Part shown: piece by piece, positions 1 through 5,749 of the stretch
How positions within the stretch are numbered: position 1 is the first letter of the stretch
Layout: each line of letters begins with the position of its first letter
Origin: Alphaproteobacteria bacterium
GTDB lineage: Bacteria > Pseudomonadota > Alphaproteobacteria > Elsterales > Elsteraceae
Assembly (NCBI GenBank): GCA_013297545.1
Contig: JAAFHH010000189.1
Coordinates: 1-6,371 of the forward strand
DNA length: 6,371 nucleotides
Reading direction: 5' to 3'
Position numbers and translations under genes: made by a program
Notes under the pieces: generated by a model
Database searches by the model: none
Told to the model about the DNA's origin: nothing
The model's input: only the letters and a program-made list of their open reading frames with translations

Positions 1-582
1 CTGGGCGAGCTTGATGCCGCCTCCACCATCGCGCAGGACCGCATCCAAGGCCTGCAGGCCGCCTCCCAGCGCATCGATCAGGTCACATCCCTGATCTCGG
101 AAATCGCTGAGCAGACCAACTTGCTGGCGCTCAACGCCACCATCGAGGCAGCTCGCGCGGGTGACGCCGGTCGCGGTTTTGCGGTGGTGGCATCCGAAGT
201 GAAGGCGCTGGCCGGCCAAACCGCGCGCGCAACCGAAGACATCGGCCGCGAAATCGCGACCCTGCGCGCGGCCGCCAATGACACGGCCGCCTCCAGCGGT
301 GCGGTGTTGAAGGGGGTGATGGATGCAAGCCACATCGTCGCCGCCCTTGCCGCGTCTGCCACCGAACAAGACGCGGCCGTGCGCGAAGTGGCGTCGCTGG
401 CTGCGGAAATCCCGCGCCTGTCGGCCGAAATCGCGGACGCCGCCCAGCGCACCGATGATGACGCCGTGCTAACCGCGAACGAACTCGCCGGGGTCGTCGC
501 GCGCGTGCGCCGGATCGAAGCCGACCTCAGCGCGGTGACCGACGCGGCACAACGCTTCCAGGACGCGATCGCGGCGGCGTAG
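1..582 (+). CDS. Methyl-accepting chemotaxis protein, C-terminal signalling domain (5' end outside window)
   Basis: The visible 193 residues are the cytoplasmic end of a chemoreceptor, which forms long helical hairpins that dock CheW and CheA and control kinase activity. The conserved hairpin tip is at about residues 34-67: EIAEQTNLLALNATIEAARAG, then GRGFAVVASEV and KALA. This is the family's most diagnostic stretch. Ala-rich heptad helices follow to residue 193. No C-terminal NWETF-type CheR/CheB tether is present; the protein ends in DAIAAA. The sensor, membrane segments and HAMP domain would lie before base 1, so the ligand cannot be inferred. The gene ends 13 bp before the stop of the convergent hydrolase gene. 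Domain assignment is secure. Whether the full protein is membrane-bound or soluble is unknown. Confidence 0.95.
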   Translation: MGELDAASTIAQDRIQGLQAASQRIDQVTSLISEIAEQTNLLALNATIEAARAGDAGRGFAVVASEVKALAGQTARATEDIGREIATLRAAANDTAASSGAVLKGVMDASHIVAALAASATEQDAAVREVASLAAEIPRLSAEIADAAQRTDDDAVLTANELAGVVARVRRIEADLSAVTDAAQRFQDAIAAA

Positions 583-595
583 CGCTGGGATTGCC

Positions 596-1507
596 TTACC
601 GGGCGAGCCCAGCTGCGATCGCGCGCAAGGCGGCATCCGCCATGCCGCCATTGGAATGGCCAACGCCGGGCACTTCGATCAGCCGCCAGCCGAACGGCAC
701 CTCCATGCGCTTGGCAGCGGCCTCCGCTGCTTGGAAAAACGCGTGACCGCGTGCCAACCGGTGGGGGCCTTGCGCCATCGCGGCAGGGTCACGCGGCAGG
801 GAGGAATGGTTCGGATCGATATCCTGGTCGCCCAGCAAGATCACCACCGGGCGTGCAAACGCCCGGGTCAAATCTTCGCGGCCAACTGGCACACCGCCGA
901 GGCCGAACGGGAACGGCACCTCTGGCGTCGGCATGGTGTAGGACCCGGCATTGGCGCTGACGATCATCTCCGCCTTGCTGGCGCTGGCCAGCAACAAGTA
1001 GCGGTGGACAAATTGCGCACCAGCCGAGTGGCCATAAAAGACGTAGGTCTCGCGCGTCGCACCGGAGCGGGCTTTGACGGCGGCGAACACCCGGTCGATC
1101 ACATCAAAGGTCCAATCCGCCCGCGGACGGACCGTGAGATCGGCCTGCACGACGCTACCAAAGTTATAGGTTTCGCGGCGCGGAAACTTCGCGTGGGAGA
1201 ATTCCGGCACCACCACCAGCATGGCACCGCGCTCCGCCTGGCCGGTCCATTCCGCAAGGTAGCGATCAGCATCGCGGTTGGTGCCGTGCAGGACGATCAG
1301 CACCCGGTCATTCGGGGTCCAATTGGCGGGGCGGTGCACGAACACCGGCATCGGTGTGCTGACCGCCCCGATCTGGGTGCGCTGAGCCACGCCCGGGAAC
1401 GCGTCCGTGTCCGCAATCTCAAACCGCGTCGTGCCGATCGGAAGGTCTTGCGCCAGCGCCGGGGTCGCGAGGGCCAGGATCGACGCCAATATCCAGAACC
1501 GCCGCAT
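596..1507 (-). CDS. Secreted alpha/beta hydrolase (LpqC / PHB-depolymerase-like esterase)
   Basis: A 303-residue probable secreted serine hydrolase. Residues 1-20 (MRRFWILASILALATPALAQ) form a signal peptide with an ALA-type cleavage site, so the enzyme is likely periplasmic or exported. Fold landmarks appear in order: the oxyanion-hole strand VLIVLHG (H74-G75), nucleophile elbow GHSAG (Ser161), acid strand VILLGDQD (Asp229 likely, Asp227 or Asp231 possible) and catalytic His284 in GVGHSNGG. The layout resembles the LpqC/poly(3-hydroxybutyrate) depolymerase-like group. The substrate is not determinable and could be an ester or short polyester. The ATG at 1507 is preferred over an in-frame TTG at 1555 because it has GGAGG five bases upstream and begins exactly at the signal peptide. 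It is transcribed leftward and converges on the chemoreceptor gene. Confidence 0.88.
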   Translation of the reverse strand: MRRFWILASILALATPALAQDLPIGTTRFEIADTDAFPGVAQRTQIGAVSTPMPVFVHRPANWTPNDRVLIVLHGTNRDADRYLAEWTGQAERGAMLVVVPEFSHAKFPRRETYNFGSVVQADLTVRPRADWTFDVIDRVFAAVKARSGATRETYVFYGHSAGAQFVHRYLLLASASKAEMIVSANAGSYTMPTPEVPFPFGLGGVPVGREDLTRAFARPVVILLGDQDIDPNHSSLPRDPAAMAQGPHRLARGHAFFQAAEAAAKRMEVPFGWRLIEVPGVGHSNGGMADAALRAIAAGLAR

Positions 1508-1512
1508 CTTAT

Positions 1513-1517
1513 CCTCC
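1513..1517 (-). promoter_or_regulatory. Ribosome binding site fixing the hydrolase start
   Basis: On the minus strand GGAGG lies 5 nt before the ATG at 1507. It decides between this ATG and the in-frame TTG at 1555, whose extra 16 residues would put a hydrophilic stretch before the signal peptide. Confidence 0.8.
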
Positions 1518-1551
1518 GGTGCGCTGTGATGGGGATCGTTCGGACGGCACC

Positions 1552-1737
1552 TCAATAGCGATCACTATCTCGTATCGCACGCACCAAGTCAGCCGAGCTC
1601 TTTGCCGGCGGCATGGTCGCCGTCAGTGCTGCCAGGGCGGCAGCATCAATGGCCTTCCTAGGCTGCACGACTGATGTCCGCCGATCATCGCGTTCACGCA
1701 GCGGTGCCTTGGCGTTGGTCACATTGGTCGCCTCTAC
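1552..1737 (-). pseudogene. Decayed Phd/YefM-like type II antitoxin remnant
   Basis: A 61-codon minus-strand frame, bounded upstream by a TGA at 1756-1758, reads like an antitoxin lacking its middle. The start VEATNVTNAKAPL resembles the N-terminal strand and helix of Phd/YefM antitoxins (typically NVTEAKAHL). It jumps to RERDDRRTSVVQPRKAID, resembling the usual RDGRPVAxLVPPRKPID segment. The end (LTATMPPAKSSADLVRAIRDSDRY) matches a tail style I recall from alphaproteobacterial members. Roughly 16 residues that normally complete the first helix and next strand are absent. The position where a start belongs, 5 nt after GGAGG (1743-1747), is GTA, one transition from GTG. The only plausible in-frame start is an internal GTG at 1722, giving 56 residues. 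No toxin gene follows; the next gene is the hydrolase, 44 nt downstream. The family assignment is by eye and inferential. Confidence 0.5.
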
Positions 1738-1891
1738 GCGGTCCTCCCCACCCTCTCACGCGTCCTATGTACCGCGCCGCGAGCGCCCACGCCAGCGCCG
1801 GGCACGGAGAACCGCCCCCCACAGCGATCGGTGGCCGCGCAGCAGACGGGCTGGTAGGCTCACCCTCGGTTTCGCGGTGGAGGGCTTGGGC
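1738..1891. other. Non-coding interval upstream of the SnoaL-like gene
   Basis: About 150 bp between the decayed antitoxin frame and the plus-strand GTG at 1892. It should hold the promoter for the SnoaL-Ldh pair. I see no convincing -35/-10 pair, operator palindrome or terminator. The plus strand is open here in the frame of the downstream gene, but its translation is an Arg/Ser/Pro-rich string with no domain character. Confidence 0.5.
1879..1884 (+). promoter_or_regulatory. Ribosome binding site fixing the SnoaL-like GTG start
   Basis: GGAGGG lies 7 nt before the GTG at 1892. It supports this start over the ATG at 1613, which would add 93 residues of low-complexity sequence. Confidence 0.75.
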
Positions 1892-2857
1892 GTGCACGGG
1901 TTTGATCCAAGGTTCCGCGATCCGCCGGATTACATCTTAGGTGTCACCAAGGAGATCTGGGAGGATCGCGGTATCGCGACCTTGCAGCGTTACTACGCAC
2001 CCACCCTGGCGGTGCGCTCGCCCGCTTCGGTGGTGGTGGGCAACCAATCGGTGATCGCCGCAACGCTCGCGACCTTGGCCGAGTTCCCGGACCGCACGCT
2101 GCTGGGTGAGGATGTGATCTGGTCGCCCGATGGCGACGGGTTTCTGTCGTCGCACCGCCTGTTGTCGACGGCAACGCACACCGGCGACGGGGTCTATGGT
2201 GCGGCCACCGGCAAGACCCTGCAGTACCGCATCCTCGCGGACTGTGCCGCGCGTGACAACGTGATCTACGATGAGTGGCTCGTGCGCGACCAAGGGGCGA
2301 TCGTGCGGCAATTGGGGCTCGACCCAAAGCGCTACGCAGCCGACCGCATCGCCGCAGAAGGCGGACCGACAGCCTGCATCAAGCCGCTGACCCCAGACAC
2401 CGACGTCGCCGGCCCCTACACCGGCACCGGCAATGATCACCCCGTGGGCGCGCGCTACGCCGAGATCCTGACCCGCCTGATGGGTGCCGATTTGGCCGCC
2501 GTGCCCGAAGTTTACGACCGTGCCGTTCACCTCTCGACCCCCGGCGGGAGGACCGGCCATGGCTGGGCCGCGGTGGATCAATTCTGGGTGCGGCTGCGCG
2601 CGGCGTTCCCGTCCGCGCGCTTCCAGATCCACCACACGATCGGCCGCACCGATCCCGAGATGCCACCGCGCGCTGCGCTGCGCTGGAGCCTGTGGGGCCG
2701 CCACGATGGCTTCGGCGCATTCGGACCGCCCACCGGCGCGCAGGTCTATGTCCTCGGCATCAGCCACGCGGAGTTCGGCCCCTGGGGGCTGCGGCGCGAA
2801 TGGGTGCTCTACGATGAAACCGCGATCTGGAAGCAGATCGTGATGCAAACCGGCTAG
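1892..2857 (+). CDS. Tandem SnoaL/NTF2-like protein (two-domain ester cyclase-like)
   Basis: A 321-residue soluble protein built from two SnoaL-like (NTF2-fold) domains at about residues 16-141 and 188-317. The duplication shows directly: GVYGAATG at 100-107 matches GAFGPPTG at 275-282, and EWLVRDQGAIVRQL at 128-141 matches EWVLYDETAIWKQI at 303-316, both offset by 175 residues. The opening EIWEDRGIATLQRYYAPTL is a typical SnoaL first helix. There is no signal peptide or membrane segment. SnoaL-fold proteins include cyclases, isomerases, hydrolases and dehydratases, so a precise reaction cannot be given. The GTG start has GGAGGG 7 nt upstream. Its stop lies 33 bp before the Ldh_2-family start, suggesting co-transcription and a shared pathway. 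The fold call is good; the function is unknown. Confidence 0.85.
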   Translation: MHGFDPRFRDPPDYILGVTKEIWEDRGIATLQRYYAPTLAVRSPASVVVGNQSVIAATLATLAEFPDRTLLGEDVIWSPDGDGFLSSHRLLSTATHTGDGVYGAATGKTLQYRILADCAARDNVIYDEWLVRDQGAIVRQLGLDPKRYAADRIAAEGGPTACIKPLTPDTDVAGPYTGTGNDHPVGARYAEILTRLMGADLAAVPEVYDRAVHLSTPGGRTGHGWAAVDQFWVRLRAAFPSARFQIHHTIGRTDPEMPPRAALRWSLWGRHDGFGAFGPPTGAQVYVLGISHAEFGPWGLRREWVLYDETAIWKQIVMQTG

Positions 2858-2877
2858 GCGCACCCCAACCCCGGACT

Positions 2878-2882
2878 GGAGG
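2878..2882 (+). promoter_or_regulatory. Ribosome binding site for the Ldh_2-family TTG start
   Basis: GGAGG lies 8 nt before the TTG at 2891, in the 33-bp gap after the SnoaL-like stop. No ATG or GTG is available near the expected N-terminus, so the TTG start is supported by this site. Confidence 0.75.
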
Positions 2883-2890
2883 CCCAGCAC

Positions 2891-3898
2891 TTGAGCACGG
2901 TAGACCGCATCGCTTTGGCAGACCTCACGGCACTGTGCGCCCAAGCATTGGTGCAAGCCGGCGCTGCGCCGGACGTGGCCCGCCTGGTTGGCGGTGCGAT
3001 TGCGCGGGCGGAGGCCGAGGGCAACACCGTGTGTGGTCTCCACTACCTGACGATTTTCTGCGCGCACCTGCGCGCCGGCAAAGTGAACCGCGACGCTGCA
3101 CCGCGCCTGGTGCAGACGGGGCCGGCGGCCCTGTGCGTGGATGCGGATCACGGCTTTGCCCAGCCGGCGTTTGCGCTGGGTCTGCCGGCGCTGATCGCGG
3201 CTGCGCGCGAGACCGGGATCGCGGGGCTTGGCATTCAGCAGTCCTACAATGCACTTGCCCTCAGCCACCCGGTCGCGGAGATCGCGGCGGGCGGGCTGAT
3301 TGGGCTTGGGGTCGCGCACTCGCCCGCGTCCGTCGCATTGCCGGGCGTGCCCCAGCGGATCTTCGGTACCAACCCGATCGCGTTTGCTGTGCCCGGATCC
3401 GACGGCCCGCTTTTGATCGTTGATCAGAGCACCAGTGCCGTCACCAAGACGGAAGTGGCGCAGCGCCGATCGGCCGGTCAGCCGCTGGAGCCCGGCTGGG
3501 CGCAAGACCGCGACGGGCAGCCGACCCTTGATGCCGCGGCCGCTCTGGAGGGTGCGATCTTGCCGAACGGCGGCCGCAAAGGCGGGTATATCTCCTTGCT
3601 GGTGGAGATCTTGGCCGCAGCCCTGACCGGGGCCACTCCGAGCATCCAAGCCCCGTCGCTCGGCGGTATGGACGGCGGGCCCCCTGGCCTTGGCCAGTTC
3701 TTCATCGCGATCGACCCGGCACGCTTCGGCGCTGGCACCGGCTTCGGTGCCGCCGCCGCCGCCTTGGCTGCGACGATGACGGCGCACCCAGGCCAGCGTC
3801 TGCCGGGGGCGCGCCGGCGCGAGACCCTGACGCGCGCGCAGGCAAGCGGTGTCGCGGTCGATGCCGCCTTGCTCAGCCGGGTTCGCGATCTGCTCTAG
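2891..3898 (+). CDS. Ldh_2-family (malate/L-lactate dehydrogenase-type) NAD(P)H oxidoreductase
   Basis: 335 residues, a normal length for this family. Its members (malate and ureidoglycolate dehydrogenases, diketogulonate reductase, delta1-piperideine-2-carboxylate reductase) reduce 2-oxo or cyclic imino acids with NAD(P)H. Visible marks in order: an N-terminal helix bundle with AEAEGN at 41-45, LRAGKVN at 60-66, FGTNPIAFAVP at 158-168, the conserved Asp178 in VDQSTSAVTKTE, GWAQDRDGQPT at 202-212, LPNGGRKGG at 224-232 and VEILAAALTGA at 238-248. Two classical sites are altered. The Ser-His-Gly segment carrying the catalytic His reads Val47-Cys48-Gly49, with a His three residues later. The usual HFG motif reads YNAL at 119-122. 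This could be a divergent subfamily with other chemistry. It starts at TTG behind GGAGG and follows the SnoaL-like gene, so the pair probably forms one operon. The exact substrate is unknown. Confidence 0.88.
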   Translation: MSTVDRIALADLTALCAQALVQAGAAPDVARLVGGAIARAEAEGNTVCGLHYLTIFCAHLRAGKVNRDAAPRLVQTGPAALCVDADHGFAQPAFALGLPALIAAARETGIAGLGIQQSYNALALSHPVAEIAAGGLIGLGVAHSPASVALPGVPQRIFGTNPIAFAVPGSDGPLLIVDQSTSAVTKTEVAQRRSAGQPLEPGWAQDRDGQPTLDAAAALEGAILPNGGRKGGYISLLVEILAAALTGATPSIQAPSLGGMDGGPPGLGQFFIAIDPARFGAGTGFGAAAAALAATMTAHPGQRLPGARRRETLTRAQASGVAVDAALLSRVRDLL

Positions 3899-3974
3899 CA
3901 ATCGCCAGCGTCGCTCCACCGCCACACAGCACTACGCCGGGCGAGGGCGTTGGCCCTGGCCCGGCGCATGCCGT

Positions 3975-3994
3975 CTCATCCCCGAGGGGATGAG
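3975..3994 (-). terminator. Perfect inverted repeat after the small gene, possible terminator
   Basis: CTCATCCCC and GGGGATGAG form a perfect 9-bp inverted repeat around GA (effectively an 8-bp stem with a CGAG-type tetraloop). It begins 4 nt beyond the TAA of the small minus-strand gene and sits about 75 bp after the convergent Ldh-type stop. There is no clear T-run on either side: the minus side continues ACGGCATG and the plus side CGCTTTAGA. It may be a weak or bidirectional terminator, or simply a 3'-end-stabilising hairpin. Confidence 0.5.
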
Positions 3995-3998
3995 CGCT

Positions 3999-4121
3999 TT
4001 AGACGGTCTTGGCGGCTTCGGCGGGCTTGGTCGCAGTGGCGACAACCTGCTCAACGGCGGCCTTGGTCGGGTCGGTCGGAGCCGGAGCAACGGGGGTGTT
4101 TGACGATTGGTTCTGCGACAT
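3999..4121 (-). CDS. Small 40-residue Ala/Pro/Thr-rich hypothetical protein
   Basis: A 40-codon gene with protein MSQNQSSNTPVAPAPTDPTK followed by AAVEQVVATATKPAEAAKTV. I do not recognise a family. The first 20 residues are polar and Pro-rich and probably disordered. Residues 21-38 are Ala/Val/Lys/Glu-rich and could form one amphipathic helix. There is no signal peptide, transmembrane segment or cysteine. Evidence for a real gene: ATG with AAGGA 8 nt upstream (4130-4134), third positions mostly G/C like the neighbours, a TAA stop and an immediate perfect hairpin. It lies 230 bp downstream of the dacB stop on the same strand, behind an AT-rich stretch that could hold its own promoter. It may encode a small expressed protein, or the transcript may act mainly as RNA. 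No function is claimed. Confidence 0.6.
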   Translation of the reverse strand: MSQNQSSNTPVAPAPTDPTKAAVEQVVATATKPAEAAKTV

Positions 4122-4129
4122 GATGGTAA

Positions 4130-4134
4130 TCCTT
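4130..4134 (-). promoter_or_regulatory. Ribosome binding site of the small gene
   Basis: AAGGA on the minus strand lies 8 nt before the ATG at 4121. Directly upstream, 4135-4152 can fold into a short imperfect stem (GGGAGA opposite TCTTCCC), which might influence access to this site. Confidence 0.55.
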
Positions 4135-4160
4135 GGGAAGAGAGTTTCTCCCGCCCCTCA

Positions 4161-4280
4161 GATGGTTATTTTTGTTCGCAGATACAATGGAGAGATTTTT
4201 ATTTTTTGTGATTCGGGTTTTTCTAGATTTCGCCTGGATTTATTCAAGTTTTATTTTGGGGTATTTAAGTTGGATCTGAG
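4161..4280. other. AT-rich island upstream of the small gene
   Basis: By hand count 39 of 120 bases are G or C (about 33%), far below the flanking coding DNA. The plus strand carries T-runs near 4169-4173, 4196-4207 and 4218-4222; the minus strand is correspondingly A-rich. It encodes no credible protein; a plus-strand frame crossing it has no coding character. Most likely it is the promoter and 5' leader region of the small minus-strand gene, possibly also the end region of the dacB operon transcript. I could not fix a -35/-10 pair with confidence. Confidence 0.6.
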
Positions 4281-4351
4281 CAAAGACCGAAGGGTTTTGG
4301 CATACACCTGTCGCGTCCACCGCAGCGATGGTTGGACGCACCTCTAAGCCG

Positions 4352-5749
4352 TCAGCCGGCGCGCCCTGCCACCAACGCCTCGATGATCTTGGCCTCCGCC
4401 ACTTGCGCACGGTCGAGCCAGGTGCGTGCGTCGGCCGGCATGCCGCGGTCGTTGGCGCCGAGTGCACCGTCGTAGGCCGCGCGGCGCGCGACGTCGGTCA
4501 ATGCGAGGCCGAAGGCGAGCCAGCGGCCGTCGCCGGTGACGATCAAGCCGGCTTGGCTTTTGGCGTAGGCCATGGTGCCGGACTTGGCGAACGCACCTTC
4601 AACCGGCGGGCCGCCATCGCGCGGGCGATAGGCTGGCAGCAGAGCGGCCCAGCCTTCGGCTTGCGCCAGCAGAGCGCTTGCGGCGAGGTGGCGAGGACTC
4701 GCCCGGCCGGCGGCACCCAGGCCGGAATGGCTCGCCATCTGAAAGCCGCTCCAGTCGATGCCGGGGGCGACCGAGCGGATCCACGCACTGTGCCGTTCGG
4801 TTGCGGCGGCGATCGTGGCAGCCCCTGGGGCGGCGGCGAGTCCGACCAACTCGGCTGCCAGATTGTTCGACCAGCGCAGGATTTGCGGCACGATCACGAT
4901 CAACGCTTGGCCTTCGAAGCGGGCGAGGTCTTGGCCAGCGATCGGGCCGGGTTCGGGCGGCGGCACTTCCAAGCCAACCGTTGCAGCTGCACGGCGAAAC
5001 AACCGGGCGGTTGCGCGTGCTGGCTGGCGGATCGGCATAAAGATCTGCCCGCGTTCCGCCCGCGCGCCCCCCATGGTCCAGGCCTCCGTGTCCCCGGCCG
5101 CGCGGTAGCTGAAGCCTTCGCCTGCGCCGGCGACGGTCAGCGTGATGCCATCGAGCGGCAGGCGCGCACGGTCCGCCACTGCGGTCGCTTCAAAACTGAA
5201 GGTACCGTTCGTGCGCCGCCAGGTCAGCTGCACGCGGTTGAAGTTCACCGAGAGGCCAGACACACCGGGGTTGTAGGTCGCGGCCAAGGGTTGGGTCGTG
5301 TCGATCGCCGGCAGATCCGGCACGATGCCGGGATTGTAGCGAAAGGCACTGGCCCGGCGCACACCCGCCGCGACGGCTGCGGACGCGAGTTCGATCAAGT
5401 GATCGGTGGTCAACAACGGGTCGCCACCACCCACCAGGGTGAGCGTGCCGCCCTCACGCACCAACCGGGTGACCGGGCGCCATTCCGGCCCAAGCGCGTG
5501 GAGCGCTGCCACACAGGCCGGCAGCTTCAAGGTCGAGGCCGGGATGATCGCCCGGTCCGGCAGGGAGGCGGCGACCACGCTGTTGGTCGCCAGATCAACC
5601 ACGAACAGGCCGAGCCGATCGGGCGGCAACCCCGCCTCCGCCATCGCTTGATCGATGGTCGCCTGCGCGCGCGGGCGGGTCTGTTGGGCTCGTGCCGGCA
5701 GGGCTGGCAGGGCTGCAAGCGCTGCCAATGCAGCGCGCCGGCTGATCAT
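4352..5749 (-). CDS. dacB: D-alanyl-D-alanine carboxypeptidase/endopeptidase, PBP4 type (peptidase S13)
   Basis: A 465-residue penicillin-binding protein that trims the terminal D-Ala of peptidoglycan stem peptides and may cut cross-links in the periplasm. All three penicillin-fold motifs are present: SxxK as Ser72-Thr-Leu-Lys75, SxN as Ser294-Asn-Asn296, and KTG as Lys389-Ser-Gly-Thr392. The long spacing between the first two, with LVGGGDP at 105-111 in between, is the S13/PBP4 signature and separates it from DacA-type enzymes. The N-terminus MISRRAALAALAAL has an SRR motif and ends ARA|QQ, a Tat-like or Sec signal peptide. The ATG at 5749 overlaps the rsmD stop as ATGA. A longer frame to 5878 is rejected because it runs inside rsmD and lacks a signal. 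Translation is probably coupled to rsmD. Confidence 0.93.
   Translation of the reverse strand: MISRRAALAALAALPALPARAQQTRPRAQATIDQAMAEAGLPPDRLGLFVVDLATNSVVAASLPDRAIIPASTLKLPACVAALHALGPEWRPVTRLVREGGTLTLVGGGDPLLTTDHLIELASAAVAAGVRRASAFRYNPGIVPDLPAIDTTQPLAATYNPGVSGLSVNFNRVQLTWRRTNGTFSFEATAVADRARLPLDGITLTVAGAGEGFSYRAAGDTEAWTMGGARAERGQIFMPIRQPARATARLFRRAAATVGLEVPPPEPGPIAGQDLARFEGQALIVIVPQILRWSNNLAAELVGLAAAPGAATIAAATERHSAWIRSVAPGIDWSGFQMASHSGLGAAGRASPRHLAASALLAQAEGWAALLPAYRPRDGGPPVEGAFAKSGTMAYAKSQAGLIVTGDGRWLAFGLALTDVARRAAYDGALGANDRGMPADARTWLDRAQVAEAKIIEALVAGRAG

Noticed and set aside
656..1558. A 300-codon open frame on the plus strand opposite the hydrolase
   Set aside because: His/Arg/Gly-rich with no motif. 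The minus-strand hydrolase has a full catalytic triad and ribosome binding site.
1715..1729. Direct repeat TTGGTC-ACA-TTGGTC as a possible operator
   Set aside because: It lies inside the antitoxin-like frame, where it encodes TNVTN on the minus strand, and repeated Thr/Asn codons explain it.
1613..1891. N-terminal extension of the SnoaL-like protein from the ATG at 1613
   Set aside because: The extra 93 residues are low-complexity Arg/Ser/Pro and overlap the antitoxin-like remnant. The GTG at 1892 has a well-placed GGAGGG and begins just before the first SnoaL helix.
1937..3925. A 662-codon open frame on the minus strand opposite the SnoaL-like and Ldh-type genes
   Set aside because: Its translation is Arg/Gly/Ala-rich without domain motifs. 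It mirrors two well-supported genes, and such antisense frames are expected in GC-rich DNA.
4270..4300. Possible terminator stem AAGACC-GAAG-GGTTTT downstream of dacB
   Set aside because: On the minus strand, the direction of dacB transcription, it has an A-C mismatch in a 6-bp stem and no T-run follows.
4009..4347. A 112-codon plus-strand frame across the AT-rich island
   Set aside because: The first third is antisense to the small gene and the rest is Phe-rich translation of T-runs. There is no convincing ribosome binding site or coding bias.
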